A DNA stretch of 64,000 nt from positions 1-64,000 of the forward strand of contig NZ_JAQUCA010000005.1 in NCBI RefSeq assembly GCF_028686475.1, read 5' to 3'. This document shows positions 18,471 to 30,624 of this stretch, piece by piece. How positions within the stretch are numbered: the first letter of the stretch is position 1; the number at the start of each line of letters is the position of its first letter. The notes below the pieces were generated by a model. The model saw only the letters and a program-made list of their open reading frames with translations, was not told where the DNA came from and did no database searches. The stretch is from Giesbergeria sp. Lineage in GTDB: Bacteria > Pseudomonadota > Gammaproteobacteria > Burkholderiales > Burkholderiaceae_C. The translations under genes and the position numbers were made by a program.

Positions 18471-19367
18471 ATGTTGCCCCCTTCTGCCCCTGCCCCTAAC
18501 CCCCCACGCACGCACCTGCGCTTGCCGCTGCTTTTGGCTGGGGCGGTGTTGGGCCTGCTGGCAGCCTACGGCGGCCATGTGCTGCAACAGGTACGCATGG
18601 CCCCCGGGACCGTGTTGGTGGCCGAAGCCTTGGCCCCCGCCCGTCAGCTAGGCCAAGAGTCCGGTCGCACCGAAGCACGGGTACTGGCTTCTGGCCCCGC
18701 TTGGAGTGCCTTAGAGCCAGGGCAGCGCCAAGCGCTCCAACCTTTGGCGGCACGTTGGGGCTTGCTCAGCGAGCTACAAAAACGCCGCTGGTTGGCACTG
18801 GCAACAACGTTTGCCACCCTGCCCGCAACAGAGCAAACCAAGCTGCACAACCGCATGAGCGAATGGGCCAGCTTGAGCGCCCAACAACGCAACCAAGCGC
18901 GGCTCAATTTTGCTACCGCCAACAAACTAGCCCCCGACAACAAACGGGCGCAATGGGAAGCCTATCAAGCCCTGAGCGCCGAAGAAAAACTCCGCTTGGC
19001 TGCTGCCAACGCCAATCCACGCCCCAAAGGTGCGGCCACGGCTTTACGCCCGGTGCCCGCGCGCAAACTGGTGCGCGTGCCTGCGGCCAGCGCCAGCAAT
19101 GCCAACCGCGCCAATCCGCCTAAAATTCCGCCGCAAACCGCCTCGGCGACCATCACTCCCTTTTCAGAGCAGCATAAGGCCCACACGCCCCCCTTCCCTG
19201 TGGTGGTTGAAACTGCTCCCGTTTCGGTGCCCAGCAACCCCGTCACTTTGGCGCTCCCCCCTCTGGCCGAGCCAGCAGCACCATCGGTACCCATCGCCCC
19301 CATGAGCAGCGCCCCAGAATTGCCAGCGCCTACGCTTGGCGCGACCACACCAGCCCACGGGCACTAA
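18471..19367 (+). CDS. DUF3106 domain protein, exported
   Basis: This 298-residue protein has an N-terminal membrane anchor or signal (about 16-40, LPLLLAGAVLGLLAAY). DUF3106 repeats follow at about 75-175: W-x2-L-x2-Q-R/K-x2-L units such as WSALEPGQRQALQPLAARW and WASLSAQQRNQARLNF. A long Pro/Ala-rich, probably disordered tail closes it (about 190-298). Function is unknown. The start is ATG 18471 (MLPPSAPAP); an in-frame ATG at 18447 is also possible. It follows DUF3619 by 46 bp and precedes the RDD gene by 21 bp, a conserved Comamonadaceae order as I recall it. Confidence 0.75.
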   Translation: MLPPSAPAPNPPRTHLRLPLLLAGAVLGLLAAYGGHVLQQVRMAPGTVLVAEALAPARQLGQESGRTEARVLASGPAWSALEPGQRQALQPLAARWGLLSELQKRRWLALATTFATLPATEQTKLHNRMSEWASLSAQQRNQARLNFATANKLAPDNKRAQWEAYQALSAEEKLRLAAANANPRPKGAATALRPVPARKLVRVPAASASNANRANPPKIPPQTASATITPFSEQHKAHTPPFPVVVETAPVSVPSNPVTLALPPLAEPAAPSVPIAPMSSAPELPAPTLGATTPAHGH

Positions 19368-19388
19368 GCACCTCCATCTCTCGCCTCC

Positions 19389-19925
19389 ATGCACGCTTCT
19401 GCTTCTGTTTCTGCCTGTTCTGCTCCAGCACTACAAGCCCCGCCACTGTGGCGGCGCATGGCCTGCTGGTTGTACGAGGGGCTATTGCTGTTTGGCGTGG
19501 TGTTTATCGCGGGCTACCTGTTTGGCACCCTGAGCCAAACCCGCCATGCGCTGGACAATCGGCACGCGCTGCAAGGCTTTTTGTTCATTGTGTTTGGCAT
19601 TTACTTCACTTGGTTTTGGGCCAAGGGCCATACTTTGGCCATGAAAACTTGGCATATCCGCGTGGTCGATGCCCAAGGCCAAGCCCTCACCCAAACCCGC
19701 GCCCTGCGGCGCTATGTCCTCAGTTGGCTCTGGTTTTTACCGCCTTTACTCGGTGCAGCACCCTTTGGCCTGTCTGCCGCAGAAATCACCGTGCTGCTGT
19801 TTGGATGGGTGGCTGTCTGGGCCATTCTCAGCCGCTTTCATCCCTTGGGCCAGTTTTGGCACGATGCACTGGCGGGCACGCGCTTGGTGCATTTTGTCCA
19901 CACCCGCACACCCCAAAAACCATGA
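19389..19925 (+). CDS. RDD family membrane protein
   Basis: This 178-residue integral membrane protein is named for conserved Arg-Asp-Asp residues. The sequence shows the entry motif LWRRMACWLYEGLLLFGVVF, then helices at about 60-85 and 120-150. KTWHIRVVDAQGQALTQTRALRRY lies between them, and WHDALAGTRLVH near the C-terminus, both typical of RDD. Transport or accessory roles have been suggested for the family; the role here is unknown. It overlaps dgkA by 4 bp (ATGA). Confidence 0.85.
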   Translation: MHASASVSACSAPALQAPPLWRRMACWLYEGLLLFGVVFIAGYLFGTLSQTRHALDNRHALQGFLFIVFGIYFTWFWAKGHTLAMKTWHIRVVDAQGQALTQTRALRRYVLSWLWFLPPLLGAAPFGLSAAEITVLLFGWVAVWAILSRFHPLGQFWHDALAGTRLVHFVHTRTPQKP

Positions 19926-20324
19926 GCAGCGCCAGCACCCCCACGCGCGAAGCACCTAACGCACAAAAAAGCCGCACGGGCTTACAGCGCTTGTGGCATG
20001 CCACCCGTTATTCACTGCACGGCCTGCGCGCTGGCTGGGCAGAACCCGCTTTTCGGCAAGAAGCTATCGCTGCGGTGCTGCTGCTGCCTACAGCCTACTG
20101 GCTAGGACACAATTGGCTAGAAGTAGCCTTGCTGGCTGGCTGTGTCGTGTTGCTGATGGTGGTAGAACTGCTCAACACCGGCATCGAAGCCGCCATTGAC
20201 CGCATCGGCCCCGAATGGCACCCCTTGTCCAAACGGGCCAAAGACATGGGCAGCGCTGCGGTGTTGCTCACTCTTTTGCTGTGCATCGGTATTTGGACAG
20301 GTGCCATTTTGCAAAGATTTTTTC

Positions 20325-20332
<8 letters not shown>
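19922..20332 (+). CDS. dgkA: Diacylglycerol kinase DgkA
   Basis: This 136-residue membrane enzyme phosphorylates diacylglycerol released from envelope synthesis. It has three hydrophobic helices after a basic N-terminus and the signature ELLNTGIEAAIDRI...KRAKDMGSAAV (about residues 81-116) with the catalytic Glu and Mg-binding Glu/Asn. It overlaps the RDD gene upstream by 4 bp, and the LOG gene starts inside its last codons (8-bp overlap), so the three are probably translated together. Confidence 0.93.
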
Positions 20333-22949
<2,617 letters not shown>

Positions 22950-23248
22950 GGGTAAGAAAGCAACGACAAGACTACCAAATAAAAACAGCCACTTTCAGCA
23001 AGCTGAAATAGCGCTGAAATAGCAGCAGCTGTAAGCCAAAGCTGGCGATTATCACCCGCCTACCGGCTTTGTGCTGATGTGCAGACACAGCAAGGCCAGC
23101 CCACGCCCAAGCACTGACGTTAGCACCACCGTTGGTGGGCATCATTTTTTGCGTTATTCCCCTTGAAATTTGGCCGCCATAGGCTTATCTTGGAGGGGTG
23201 TCTGTACTGTATTGGCATGTGTTTTCATCTTTTCAAAGGAGCAAACTT
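22950..23248 (+). promoter_or_regulatory. Divergent nadE/hsp20 intergenic region with heat-shock-like promoter
   Basis: CTTGAAA at 23162-23168 matches the sigma-32 -35 consensus. CTTATCT at 23184-23190 lies 15 bp downstream as a possible -10, though the usual CCCAT-type -10 is not well matched. AAAGGAG just before ATG 23249 is a strong ribosome-binding site. CCACC-GTT-GGTGG near 23131-23150 followed by a T-run is a small hairpin of unknown role. No CIRCE or clear ROSE thermometer is seen. Confidence 0.4.
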
Positions 23249-23677
23249 ATGAACGCATTGATGGGTCGTGGTGGTCTGCTAGATGAACTCTTCAAGGACG
23301 TGAACCCCGGTTTCTACGTTCGTCCGTTGCATGGCGATCCTTTGCCCACTCCCTCGCAAATGAAGGTTGATGTCAAAGAAACCGATGGCGGCTATACCGT
23401 GCAGGCAGAAGTGCCCGGTGTACCCAAAGAAGACATCCACGTCTCGGTCGAAGGCAATGTGGTCAGTTTGCGCGCTGAAGTGCGCCAACTCGATCAACAG
23501 GTAGAAGGAGAGAAAGTGCTACGCTCGGAGCGTTATTTCGGTCAAGTGGCACGCAGCTTCCAATTGCCTGCCGACATTGACACAGCACGGGCCAAGGCCA
23601 AGTATGACAACGGGGTACTTACCCTGACCTTACCGAAAAAACAAGGTGGCAATGCCCAGCGCCTAGCCATTGACTAA
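23249..23677 (+). CDS. Small heat shock protein, Hsp20/alpha-crystallin family
   Basis: This 142-residue ATP-independent chaperone binds unfolding proteins. A short N-terminal arm (MNALMGRGGLLDELFKD) precedes the alpha-crystallin domain at about 38-130 (VDVKETDGGYTVQAEVPGV, then VSLRAEV and FGQVARSFQLP). The A-x-x-x-N-G-V-L-T-L-T-L-P signature (AKYDNGVLTLTLPKK) is near the end. Start ATG 23249 has AAAGGAG upstream. It converges on miaA with 11 bp between stops. Confidence 0.93.
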   Translation: MNALMGRGGLLDELFKDVNPGFYVRPLHGDPLPTPSQMKVDVKETDGGYTVQAEVPGVPKEDIHVSVEGNVVSLRAEVRQLDQQVEGEKVLRSERYFGQVARSFQLPADIDTARAKAKYDNGVLTLTLPKKQGGNAQRLAID

Positions 23678-23688
23678 AAACCGCCTGC

Positions 23689-24699
23689 TCAAGGGCGTGG
23701 TGGTGCATTCAGGTGCTTGAGTACCTGCTGCAGCACCTGTTGCAAGGCATCGGCTTGGTCACACGCAATCGTCTGGCGCTGGGGCATACCGCGCAACCAA
23801 GTGATTTGCCGTTTGGCCAATTGGCGGGTTGCCGCTAAGCCACGTTCGCGCAACAAGGCATGGTCTATTGCCGTGCTGCCCTGAAGTGCTTGCTCATCCA
23901 GTGCCTGCCATACCTGCCGATAGCCTACGCAGCGCATGGATGGTAAATCGGGGTGCAAATCACCCCGCGCGCGCAATTGGCGCACTTCGTCGATGAAACC
24001 CGCATCGAGCATGGCATCAAAACGTTGGGCGATGCGCTGGTGCAGCCAAGCGCGGTTTTGGGGTTCTAAAGAAAAAAAGGCACCCGCTGCCACGCAGCTA
24101 TTTTGGGCCTTAGAGCGCTGTTGGGTTTGGTGAAAATACGACAGCGGTTGTCCAGACACCTGCCACACCTCTAATGCCCGCTGGATGCGTTGGCTGTCTG
24201 CTGGGGCCAAGCGCGCGGCCGTGATAGGGTCTATGCGTGCCAATTCTGCATGAAGTGCGGGCCAACCTTGCACAGCGGCCTGCGCCTCAATGCGGGCGCG
24301 TACCGCTGGGTCGGCGCTGGGCATAGCATCCAAGCCATCGAACAAGGCTTTGAAATACAACATGGTGCCACCTACCAACAACGGCAAGGCGCCACGGTGG
24401 CGAATCTCGGCCAGCAAACGGTGCGTATCTTGCACAAACTCAGCGGCGCTATAAGCGTGCAATGGGTCACGAATATCAATCAGGTGGTGTGGCACCATCG
24501 CCAACTCTGGTGGACTGGGCTTGGCGGTGCCCACATCCATCCCACGATAAACCAAAGCAGAATCAACGCTGATAATTTCTACCGACTGGCCTTGGGCAGC
24601 CAGCACTTGGGCAAGGGCCAGTGCGGCAGCAGTTTTCCCTGATGCGGTTGGCCCTGCCAGTGCGATACAAGGCAAGGAGCTAGAGCTGGCGGTGTTCAT
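23689..24699 (-). CDS. miaA: tRNA dimethylallyltransferase MiaA
   Basis: MiaA isopentenylates A37 of tRNAs reading UNN codons. The 336-residue product has the P-loop GPTASGKT (about 16-23), the [17 protein letters not shown] block with the substrate Asp, [11 protein letters not shown], and the insert [14 protein letters not shown]. The C-terminal KRQITWLRG completes the family pattern. Its ATG overlaps the stop of the upstream MFS transporter by 4 bp. It is therefore probably the last gene of an icd-MFS-miaA transcript. Confidence 0.96.
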   Translation of the reverse strand: MNTASSSSLPCIALAGPTASGKTAAALALAQVLAAQGQSVEIISVDSALVYRGMDVGTAKPSPPELAMVPHHLIDIRDPLHAYSAAEFVQDTHRLLAEIRHRGALPLLVGGTMLYFKALFDGLDAMPSADPAVRARIEAQAAVQGWPALHAELARIDPITAARLAPADSQRIQRALEVWQVSGQPLSYFHQTQQRSKAQNSCVAAGAFFSLEPQNRAWLHQRIAQRFDAMLDAGFIDEVRQLRARGDLHPDLPSMRCVGYRQVWQALDEQALQGSTAIDHALLRERGLAATRQLAKRQITWLRGMPQRQTIACDQADALQQVLQQVLKHLNAPPRP

Positions 24700-25928
24700 G
24701 ATTTTTGCGATTCACCAAATTTTTGTACCAGCGTCCAAGCAGTCAGCGCAGCACAAATACCCCAAAACCAAACCCCCAAGGCCAGTGGCCATACGGTGCC
24801 ATTCATGTGCTGGCCTAAGTAATGGCCAATGCCAAAAGCCACCACCATTGTCACACTGCCATTGACAGCAGCCGCTGTGCCAGCCGCCTGTGGAAATGGC
24901 CCCACTGCCCCACTTTGGCCACAGGGCATGTGGATACCGTGGGCAACGATGTACAACCAGAAAGGTAGCACATAAGCCCAACCGCTTTGCACCCCCAGCA
25001 GCGCAAAAATACCCATCAGCGAACCACCGGTCAAACTCAAAGCCCCCGCCAGCTGCATACTGCGGCGCACCCCCCAGCGTGCCACCCAACGCCGACACAA
25101 TACCGTGCCACTGACGTAAAGCAGGCCGTTGCACGCCAACAAAATGCCATAAGCAGTGCCGCTCCAACCTAACACTTGGATAAAAGTGAACGAAGATGCG
25201 GCCAGATAGGTAAACAAACCCGCGTAGCTAAAAGTAGTGGTGGCAGTAAAAGCTAAAAATGTTGGGTGACGCAGTATCTGCCCCCAGGTGCGTAACAAAT
25301 GGACAGGTTGCAAAGCCTGCGGATTGGGCTGGTGCAAAGTTTCTTGAAAGCGCAAAAGCACCAGCAACCATACCAAGACACCAAAAACCGCCAATGCTGC
25401 CATCGTGGCACGCCAGCCCAATTGCCCTGCCAACCAACCACCCACCGGTGGACTCAGGCAGGCAATCACACCTAGGCCAGTTAAAGCCCGCGACATCGCT
25501 TGCGCGCCCTCGACGGGTGCATAGAAATCACGAACGACCGCGCGCGCACACATCACAGCCGCCCCCAACGCTACGCCCTGCACAGCACGCCAGACAATCA
25601 AGGCTTCTATGGATTGCGCCAGCGCACAGCCCAAAGCTGCCAGCACATAAGCCGACAAACCCAGCAACAAAATAGGCCGCCGCCCCCAGCGGTCGGACAA
25701 AGGGCCCCACACCAGTTGCGAGCAACCAAAAGCCAACAGTAAAGCTGTGAGCGTCAATTGCGCCTGCGCCATACCCGCTGCCAACTGCCCCTGTAAGGCG
25801 GGCAGAGCAGGCAGGTACAAATCGGTGCTAAGCGGCTGCAAGCCCAACAACAGGGCCAACATCAGCACCACCAAAGCCGCTGGCATCGGCGTGAAGGCAC
25901 CCCCTGAATCGGGCCTACCCATTACCAT
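24696..25928 (-). CDS. Bcr/CflA-type MFS drug efflux transporter
   Basis: This 410-residue, 12-helix major facilitator begins its first helix at [28 protein letters not shown], the Bcr/CflA hallmark. The inter-helix motif [15 protein letters not shown] is motif A, and [18 protein letters not shown] corresponds to the antiporter motif C region. Substrate is not predictable. I start at ATG 25928, which overlaps the icd stop as TGATG; ATG 25922 is a near alternative. Coupling to icd upstream and miaA downstream is by overlapping codons. Confidence 0.88.
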   Translation of the reverse strand: MVMGRPDSGGAFTPMPAALVVLMLALLLGLQPLSTDLYLPALPALQGQLAAGMAQAQLTLTALLLAFGCSQLVWGPLSDRWGRRPILLLGLSAYVLAALGCALAQSIEALIVWRAVQGVALGAAVMCARAVVRDFYAPVEGAQAMSRALTGLGVIACLSPPVGGWLAGQLGWRATMAALAVFGVLVWLLVLLRFQETLHQPNPQALQPVHLLRTWGQILRHPTFLAFTATTTFSYAGLFTYLAASSFTFIQVLGWSGTAYGILLACNGLLYVSGTVLCRRWVARWGVRRSMQLAGALSLTGGSLMGIFALLGVQSGWAYVLPFWLYIVAHGIHMPCGQSGAVGPFPQAAGTAAAVNGSVTMVVAFGIGHYLGQHMNGTVWPLALGVWFWGICAALTAWTLVQKFGESQKS

Positions 25929-27187
25929 CAGAGGTAAGAAATCACCACTTGCCCAAAACCAGAACAACTCACTTGGGTGGCCCCATTCATCAAACGGGCA
26001 AAATCATAAGTTACTTTTTTGGAAGCAATCGCCTGCTCCAATGCCACAAGAATACGGTCAGCAGCCTCTGTCCAACCCATATGGCGCAGCATCATTTCTG
26101 CAGATAAAATCGCCGAACCGGGATTAACATAATCTTTACCCGCATAACGCGGTGCCGTGCCATGCGTGGCTTCAAAGCAAGCCACTGCATCGGACATATT
26201 GGCCCCCGGTGCAATACCAATCCCGCCTACCTGTGCCGCCAAAGCATCGGACAAATAATCACCATTCAGATTCAGCGTCGCCACCACTGAATACTCTGCC
26301 GGACGCAATAAAATTTGCTGCAAAAAGGCATCGGTAATACTATCTTTGATAATAATTTCTCGACCAGTTTTGGGATTAGTAAGATGGCACCACGGGCCGC
26401 CATCTATCAACTGGGCACCAAACTCACGCTGCGCCAAAGCATAACCCCAATTACGGAAACTACCCTCAGTGTATTTCATGATGTTACCCTTGTGTACCAA
26501 GGTAACACTGGGTCTATCATGATCAATAGCATACTGAATCGCTTTACGCACCAAGCGTTCGGTACCCTCCTGCGAAACTGGCTTAATACCAATACCCGAA
26601 GTTTCAGGAAAGCGAATTTTTTGCGTACCCAATTCTTGCTGTAAAAAAGCAATCAGTTTTTTCGCTTGCTCAGAACCGGCTTCAAACTCAATACCGGCAT
26701 AAATATCCTCAGAGTTTTCACGAAAAATAACGATATTGGTTTTTTCTGGCTCTTTCAAGGGCGAAGGTACGCCCTTAAAGTAACGCACAGGTCGCAGACA
26801 GACATACAAATCCAGCGCTTGGCGCAAAGCCACATTCAAAGACCGAATACCATCCCCCACTGGGGTAGCCAATGGCCCTTTAATCGAAACGACATAATCA
26901 CGCAGTGCGGTGATGGTTTCTTCGGGCAACCAAGCATCGGGGCCATAAATTTGGGTGGCTTTATGACCGGCATAGACCTCCATCCACCGAATTTGGCGCT
27001 GGCCAGCATAAGCCCGCTCTACCGCTGCATTCACCACGGCCCTCATCACCGGAGTAACATCTACCCCCACGCCATCGCCTTCAATAAAAGGAATGATAGG
27101 CTGCTCTGGTACTTGCAACGAAAAATCATGCTGCAAAGTGATGGGCTGGCCTTGCTCAGGCACCTGAATATGCTGATAGTGGGTCAT
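25928..27187 (-). CDS. icd: Isocitrate dehydrogenase (NADP+)
   Basis: This TCA-cycle enzyme oxidises isocitrate to 2-oxoglutarate. The 419-residue product has [17 protein letters not shown], the substrate loop [57 protein letters not shown] and [25 protein letters not shown]. Length and motifs fit the homodimeric E. coli-type enzyme. The start is ATG 27187 ([13 protein letters not shown]). A bidirectional terminator lies just upstream and separates it from the nuo operon. Its stop overlaps the MFS start. Confidence 0.96.
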   Translation of the reverse strand: MTHYQHIQVPEQGQPITLQHDFSLQVPEQPIIPFIEGDGVGVDVTPVMRAVVNAAVERAYAGQRQIRWMEVYAGHKATQIYGPDAWLPEETITALRDYVVSIKGPLATPVGDGIRSLNVALRQALDLYVCLRPVRYFKGVPSPLKEPEKTNIVIFRENSEDIYAGIEFEAGSEQAKKLIAFLQQELGTQKIRFPETSGIGIKPVSQEGTERLVRKAIQYAIDHDRPSVTLVHKGNIMKYTEGSFRNWGYALAQREFGAQLIDGGPWCHLTNPKTGREIIIKDSITDAFLQQILLRPAEYSVVATLNLNGDYLSDALAAQVGGIGIAPGANMSDAVACFEATHGTAPRYAGKDYVNPGSAILSAEMMLRHMGWTEAADRILVALEQAIASKKVTYDFARLMNGATQVSCSGFGQVVISYL

Positions 27188-27214
27188 GGCAATAAAGATT
27201 TTATGGAAACCATT

Positions 27215-27254
27215 AAAAAACAACAGGCTGGGCAAATGCCACAGCCTGTGCAAT
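27215..27254. terminator. Bidirectional terminator at the end of the nuo operon
   Basis: ACAGGCTG (27223-27230) pairs with CAGCCTGT (27242-27249). It is flanked by A6 at 27215-27220 (T-run on the minus strand) and by ATTTTTATTT on the plus side. In the minus direction it follows the DUF2818 stop by 36 bp and ends the nuo transcript before icd. Confidence 0.85.
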
Positions 27255-27285
27255 TTTTATTTAAGCCGTAGCTGGTATTTTTTGG

Positions 27286-27609
27286 CTAAGCAGTCGCCAA
27301 CGCATCCGACCGATGGCGCACCAAATAACGAAAAACAAATCCTGGAAAAGCCAGCGTTAAAAACAAGGTTCCGGTGACGGCATAAAACTCCCACCCTTGC
27401 GCTGCCACCTGACCCACCCGCTGCTCTAGCCATAAAGCAAACAAACCAACCAAAAAATACCAAAATACCAGTTCTAGCAAATGACCCCACCAAGTTTTTC
27501 CTTGTGGAGGTAGTGGCCCTAGCAGCAAAATACGGCGATGAAAAAATGGTAGATTGGCTGCCAGCACCGCCAGCAGCACTACCAACCAGACAGCACCGGT
27601 TTGGCTCAT
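27286..27609 (-). CDS. DUF2818 membrane protein, last gene of nuo operon
   Basis: This 107-residue protein has three to four hydrophobic segments (residues 6-24, 44-62, 76-96). The conserved QRVGQVAAQGWEFYAVT block and PGFVFRYLVRHR end are the DUF2818 pattern. It is regularly found after nuoN in Burkholderiales, so a role linked to complex I assembly or membrane insertion is likely but unproven. The start is ATG 27609 (MSQTGAVWLV), 8 bp after nuoN. An in-frame start at 27621 would overlap nuoN. Confidence 0.85.
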   Translation of the reverse strand: MSQTGAVWLVVLLAVLAANLPFFHRRILLLGPLPPQGKTWWGHLLELVFWYFLVGLFALWLEQRVGQVAAQGWEFYAVTGTLFLTLAFPGFVFRYLVRHRSDALATA

Positions 27610-27617
27610 GAACAATC

Positions 27618-29111
27618 TCAAGTAGCTAAAGAACGGACAATCGCATCAGCACACAGCGACATTAAACCGCCGGGCAAAATACCCAAAATCAATACCAGAG
27701 CACCATTAATAGTCAAAACTACACGCACTTCCAGCGGAGCAGAGACACGGGTCGCTGTGAGTGGTGCGTCAAAATACATTACCTTCACTACGCGCAGATA
27801 GTAGAAAGCGCCAATCAGCGACATCATGACAGCAAACACTGCCAAGCCAATATAAGCTGCTTGACCAGATGCCATCAATGATTGCAAGACCGCCAACTTG
27901 GCATAAAAACCCACCAGTGGAGGAATACCAGCCATCGAGAACAAGCAAATAGCCAACACACCCGCATACAGAGGACTGCGCTGGTTCAAACCTGCCATAT
28001 CGGCAATTTCTTCGCTCTCAAACCCTTCGCGCGCCAACAGCAAAATGACACCAAAAGCCGCCAAAGTGGTTAACACATAAGTGACCACATAGAACATGGC
28101 CGAGCTGTAGGCACTCTGAATAGTGGCCGCTTCTACGTTACCATCCACTACACCAGACATTAAGCCAATCAGCACAAAACCCATCTGCGAAATGGTGGAG
28201 TAAGCCAACATCCGCTTGAGGTTGGTTTGTGCAATAGCAGCCAAGTTACCCACCAACAGCGAAGCCACTGCCAGCACACCCAACATTTGCTGCCAGTCAA
28301 TCGCCAAAGGCAATAAACCATCAACTAACAACCGCATCACAATCGCAAAGGCGGCCAACTTAGGCGCACCACCAATCATCAGGGTGATAGCAGTAGGGGC
28401 ACCTTGGTAAACATCAGGCACCCACATGTGAAATGGTGCAGCACCCAGCTTAAAGGCCAGACCAGCCACCACAAACACAACCCCAAACACCAACACTTGG
28501 TGGCGAATTTGGCCTGAATTTACCGCCTTGAACACTTCGCCAATATCCAAAGAACCGGTGGCACCATAAATCATGGACAAACCATAAAGCAGGAAACCAC
28601 TGGCCATTGCACCAAGGACAAAATACTTCATTGCCGCTTCGGTAGCGGTAGTGTGATCACGGCGCAAAGCCACCATTGCATAACCCGACAGCGTCAACAA
28701 CTCCAGACCCAAATAAATGAGCAAGAAATTATTTCCACCAATCATGACAAACATTCCCAACAAAGAGAATAGCGCTAAAGTGAAAAACTCTCCACCGCGC
28801 AGCATGTCACGATCAGCCGCATAAGGACGACCATAAATCAAGGTCACAATCATGGCCACCGAGGCAAAACATTTTAGCCAATTACCCATAGGGTCACTAA
28901 CTACCATGTTACCAAAGCCATAGAAGGTGTTGCCACTGCTGGCATACACCCCTTGTAATACAGCCAGCACCACCAAAGTCAAAATGGTGAGAATGTAGGT
29001 TCCGGTACGGCGCGCACTGCTCACACCCAGATCAGCCAAAGCGATCACGCAGGTCATGACCAGCAGCAGTATCTCTGGGTAAATCGCAAGCCAACTGATG
29101 TTGTCAATCAT
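27618..29111 (-). CDS. nuoN: NADH-quinone oxidoreductase subunit N
   Basis: NuoN is one of three antiporter-like proton-pumping membrane subunits of complex I. The 497-residue product has about 14 helices and the conserved lysine/glutamate half-channel elements. Recognisable blocks are [37 protein letters not shown] and [20 protein letters not shown]. It lies between nuoM (24 bp) and the DUF2818 gene. Confidence 0.96.
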   Translation of the reverse strand: MIDNISWLAIYPEILLLVMTCVIALADLGVSSARRTGTYILTILTLVVLAVLQGVYASSGNTFYGFGNMVVSDPMGNWLKCFASVAMIVTLIYGRPYAADRDMLRGGEFFTLALFSLLGMFVMIGGNNFLLIYLGLELLTLSGYAMVALRRDHTTATEAAMKYFVLGAMASGFLLYGLSMIYGATGSLDIGEVFKAVNSGQIRHQVLVFGVVFVVAGLAFKLGAAPFHMWVPDVYQGAPTAITLMIGGAPKLAAFAIVMRLLVDGLLPLAIDWQQMLGVLAVASLLVGNLAAIAQTNLKRMLAYSTISQMGFVLIGLMSGVVDGNVEAATIQSAYSSAMFYVVTYVLTTLAAFGVILLLAREGFESEEIADMAGLNQRSPLYAGVLAICLFSMAGIPPLVGFYAKLAVLQSLMASGQAAYIGLAVFAVMMSLIGAFYYLRVVKVMYFDAPLTATRVSAPLEVRVVLTINGALVLILGILPGGLMSLCADAIVRSLAT

Positions 29112-29135
29112 CTCGGGTCTCTCAGTTCAGTATGC

Positions 29136-30611
29136 TCAGTTCAGCTTGGACAAGGCCACGTGCTTGAGCAGCTCAGCCACAGAAGCATCCATCACATCAG
29201 TGAAGGGACGGGGATACAGGCCCATGTACAACACAGCCATAGCTAAAACAGCCATGATAAGGAATTCACGGCCATCAATATCTTTCAAAGCCTTGACATG
29301 GTCATTGCCCACTGGACCCAAATAGACGCGCTTAAACATCCATAGGCTATAAGCGGCACCCCAAATCAGTGCAGTGGCGGCCCCCATACCAATCCAAAAA
29401 TTGGCTTTGACAGCCCCCAGAATCACCATCCACTCGCCGACAAAACCGGCTGTACCAGGCAAGCCAGCATTGGCCATCGTGAACAGTAATGCAAAAGCGG
29501 CAAATTTGGGCATGGTATTGACCACGCCGCCGTAATCGGCAATTTCGCGTGAGTGCATACGGTCGTATAGCACACCAATCGACAAGAACATGGCACCAGA
29601 AACAAAGCCGTGCGAAATCATCTGCACTAAGCCACCGGACACGCCCAAATCATTAAACAAGAAAAAGCCCAAGGTCACAAAACCCATGTGCGCCACCGAA
29701 GAGTAGGCGACCAGCTTTTTCATATCTTTTTGCACCATCGCCACCAAACCGACATACAACACGGCCAGCAAAGACAGGGCAACCATCAACCAAGCCCATT
29801 CACGCGAAGCATCAGGAGCAATCGGCATCGAAAAACGCAGAAAACCATAGGCACCGAGTTTCAGCATAATCGCTGCCAGCACGGCGGAACCACCCGTAGG
29901 GGCTTCAACGTGAACGTCTGGCAACCACGTATGCACAGGCCACATGGGCACCTTGACAGCGAAAGCAGCAAAGAAAGCAAAGAACAATAAAGTCTGTGCG
30001 TGGGCGCTCAGAGGTAGTTTATGCCAAGTGGCAATATCAAAACTACCGCCCGATTTATGGTACAAATAAATCAGGGCAATCAAAGTCAGCAAAGAACCCA
30101 ACAGCGTGTACAAGAAAAACTTGAACGCAGCATAGATTTTGCGTGGCCCACCCCAAATACCAATAATCAGGTACATCGGAATCAACGTCGCCTCAAAGAA
30201 GACGTAGAACAACATACCATCGAGCGAAGCAAAGACACCAATCATCAGCCCTGACAAAATCAGGAAAGCGCCCATGTATTGATTCACACGCTCTGTAATC
30301 GACTCCCAAGAAGCCATCACCACAATCACAGTGATAAAGGCTGTCAGGGGTACAAACCAGAAAGAAATACCATCGACACCCAAGTGATAAAACACATTGA
30401 AGGTTTCGATCCAGGGAGTTCTTTCGACAAACTGCATCGAAGCAGTGCCAATTTGAAACCCTGTGTACAAAGGCAGAGTGACCAGAAAACTGATCAGCGC
30501 GCCAATCAAGGCCAGCCAACGCACGGCCCGCGCCTGCTCTTCACGGCCAAAGGCCAGCAGTAGCGCACCAAACGCGATGGGCGTCCAGATAGCAAGACTC
30601 AACAAACCCAT
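29136..30611 (-). CDS. nuoM: NADH-quinone oxidoreductase subunit M
   Basis: This antiporter-like proton-pumping subunit has 491 residues. It contains FFEATLIPMYLIIGIWGG, KVPMWPVHTWLPDVHVEAPT, and DMKKLVAYSSVAHMGFVTLG with the conserved lysines in helices 7-8. The last residues are ALSKLN. It is located 13 bp after nuoL. Confidence 0.96.
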   Translation of the reverse strand: MGLLSLAIWTPIAFGALLLAFGREEQARAVRWLALIGALISFLVTLPLYTGFQIGTASMQFVERTPWIETFNVFYHLGVDGISFWFVPLTAFITVIVVMASWESITERVNQYMGAFLILSGLMIGVFASLDGMLFYVFFEATLIPMYLIIGIWGGPRKIYAAFKFFLYTLLGSLLTLIALIYLYHKSGGSFDIATWHKLPLSAHAQTLLFFAFFAAFAVKVPMWPVHTWLPDVHVEAPTGGSAVLAAIMLKLGAYGFLRFSMPIAPDASREWAWLMVALSLLAVLYVGLVAMVQKDMKKLVAYSSVAHMGFVTLGFFLFNDLGVSGGLVQMISHGFVSGAMFLSIGVLYDRMHSREIADYGGVVNTMPKFAAFALLFTMANAGLPGTAGFVGEWMVILGAVKANFWIGMGAATALIWGAAYSLWMFKRVYLGPVGNDHVKALKDIDGREFLIMAVLAMAVLYMGLYPRPFTDVMDASVAELLKHVALSKLN

Positions 30612-30624
30612 TTTTGTTTTTCTC

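Noticed and set aside
23195-23248. RNA thermometer (ROSE or fourU) in the hsp20 leader
   Set aside because: The TCTTTT run before AAAGGAG could pair only with a loop of two bases; no convincing ROSE-type stem was found by eye.
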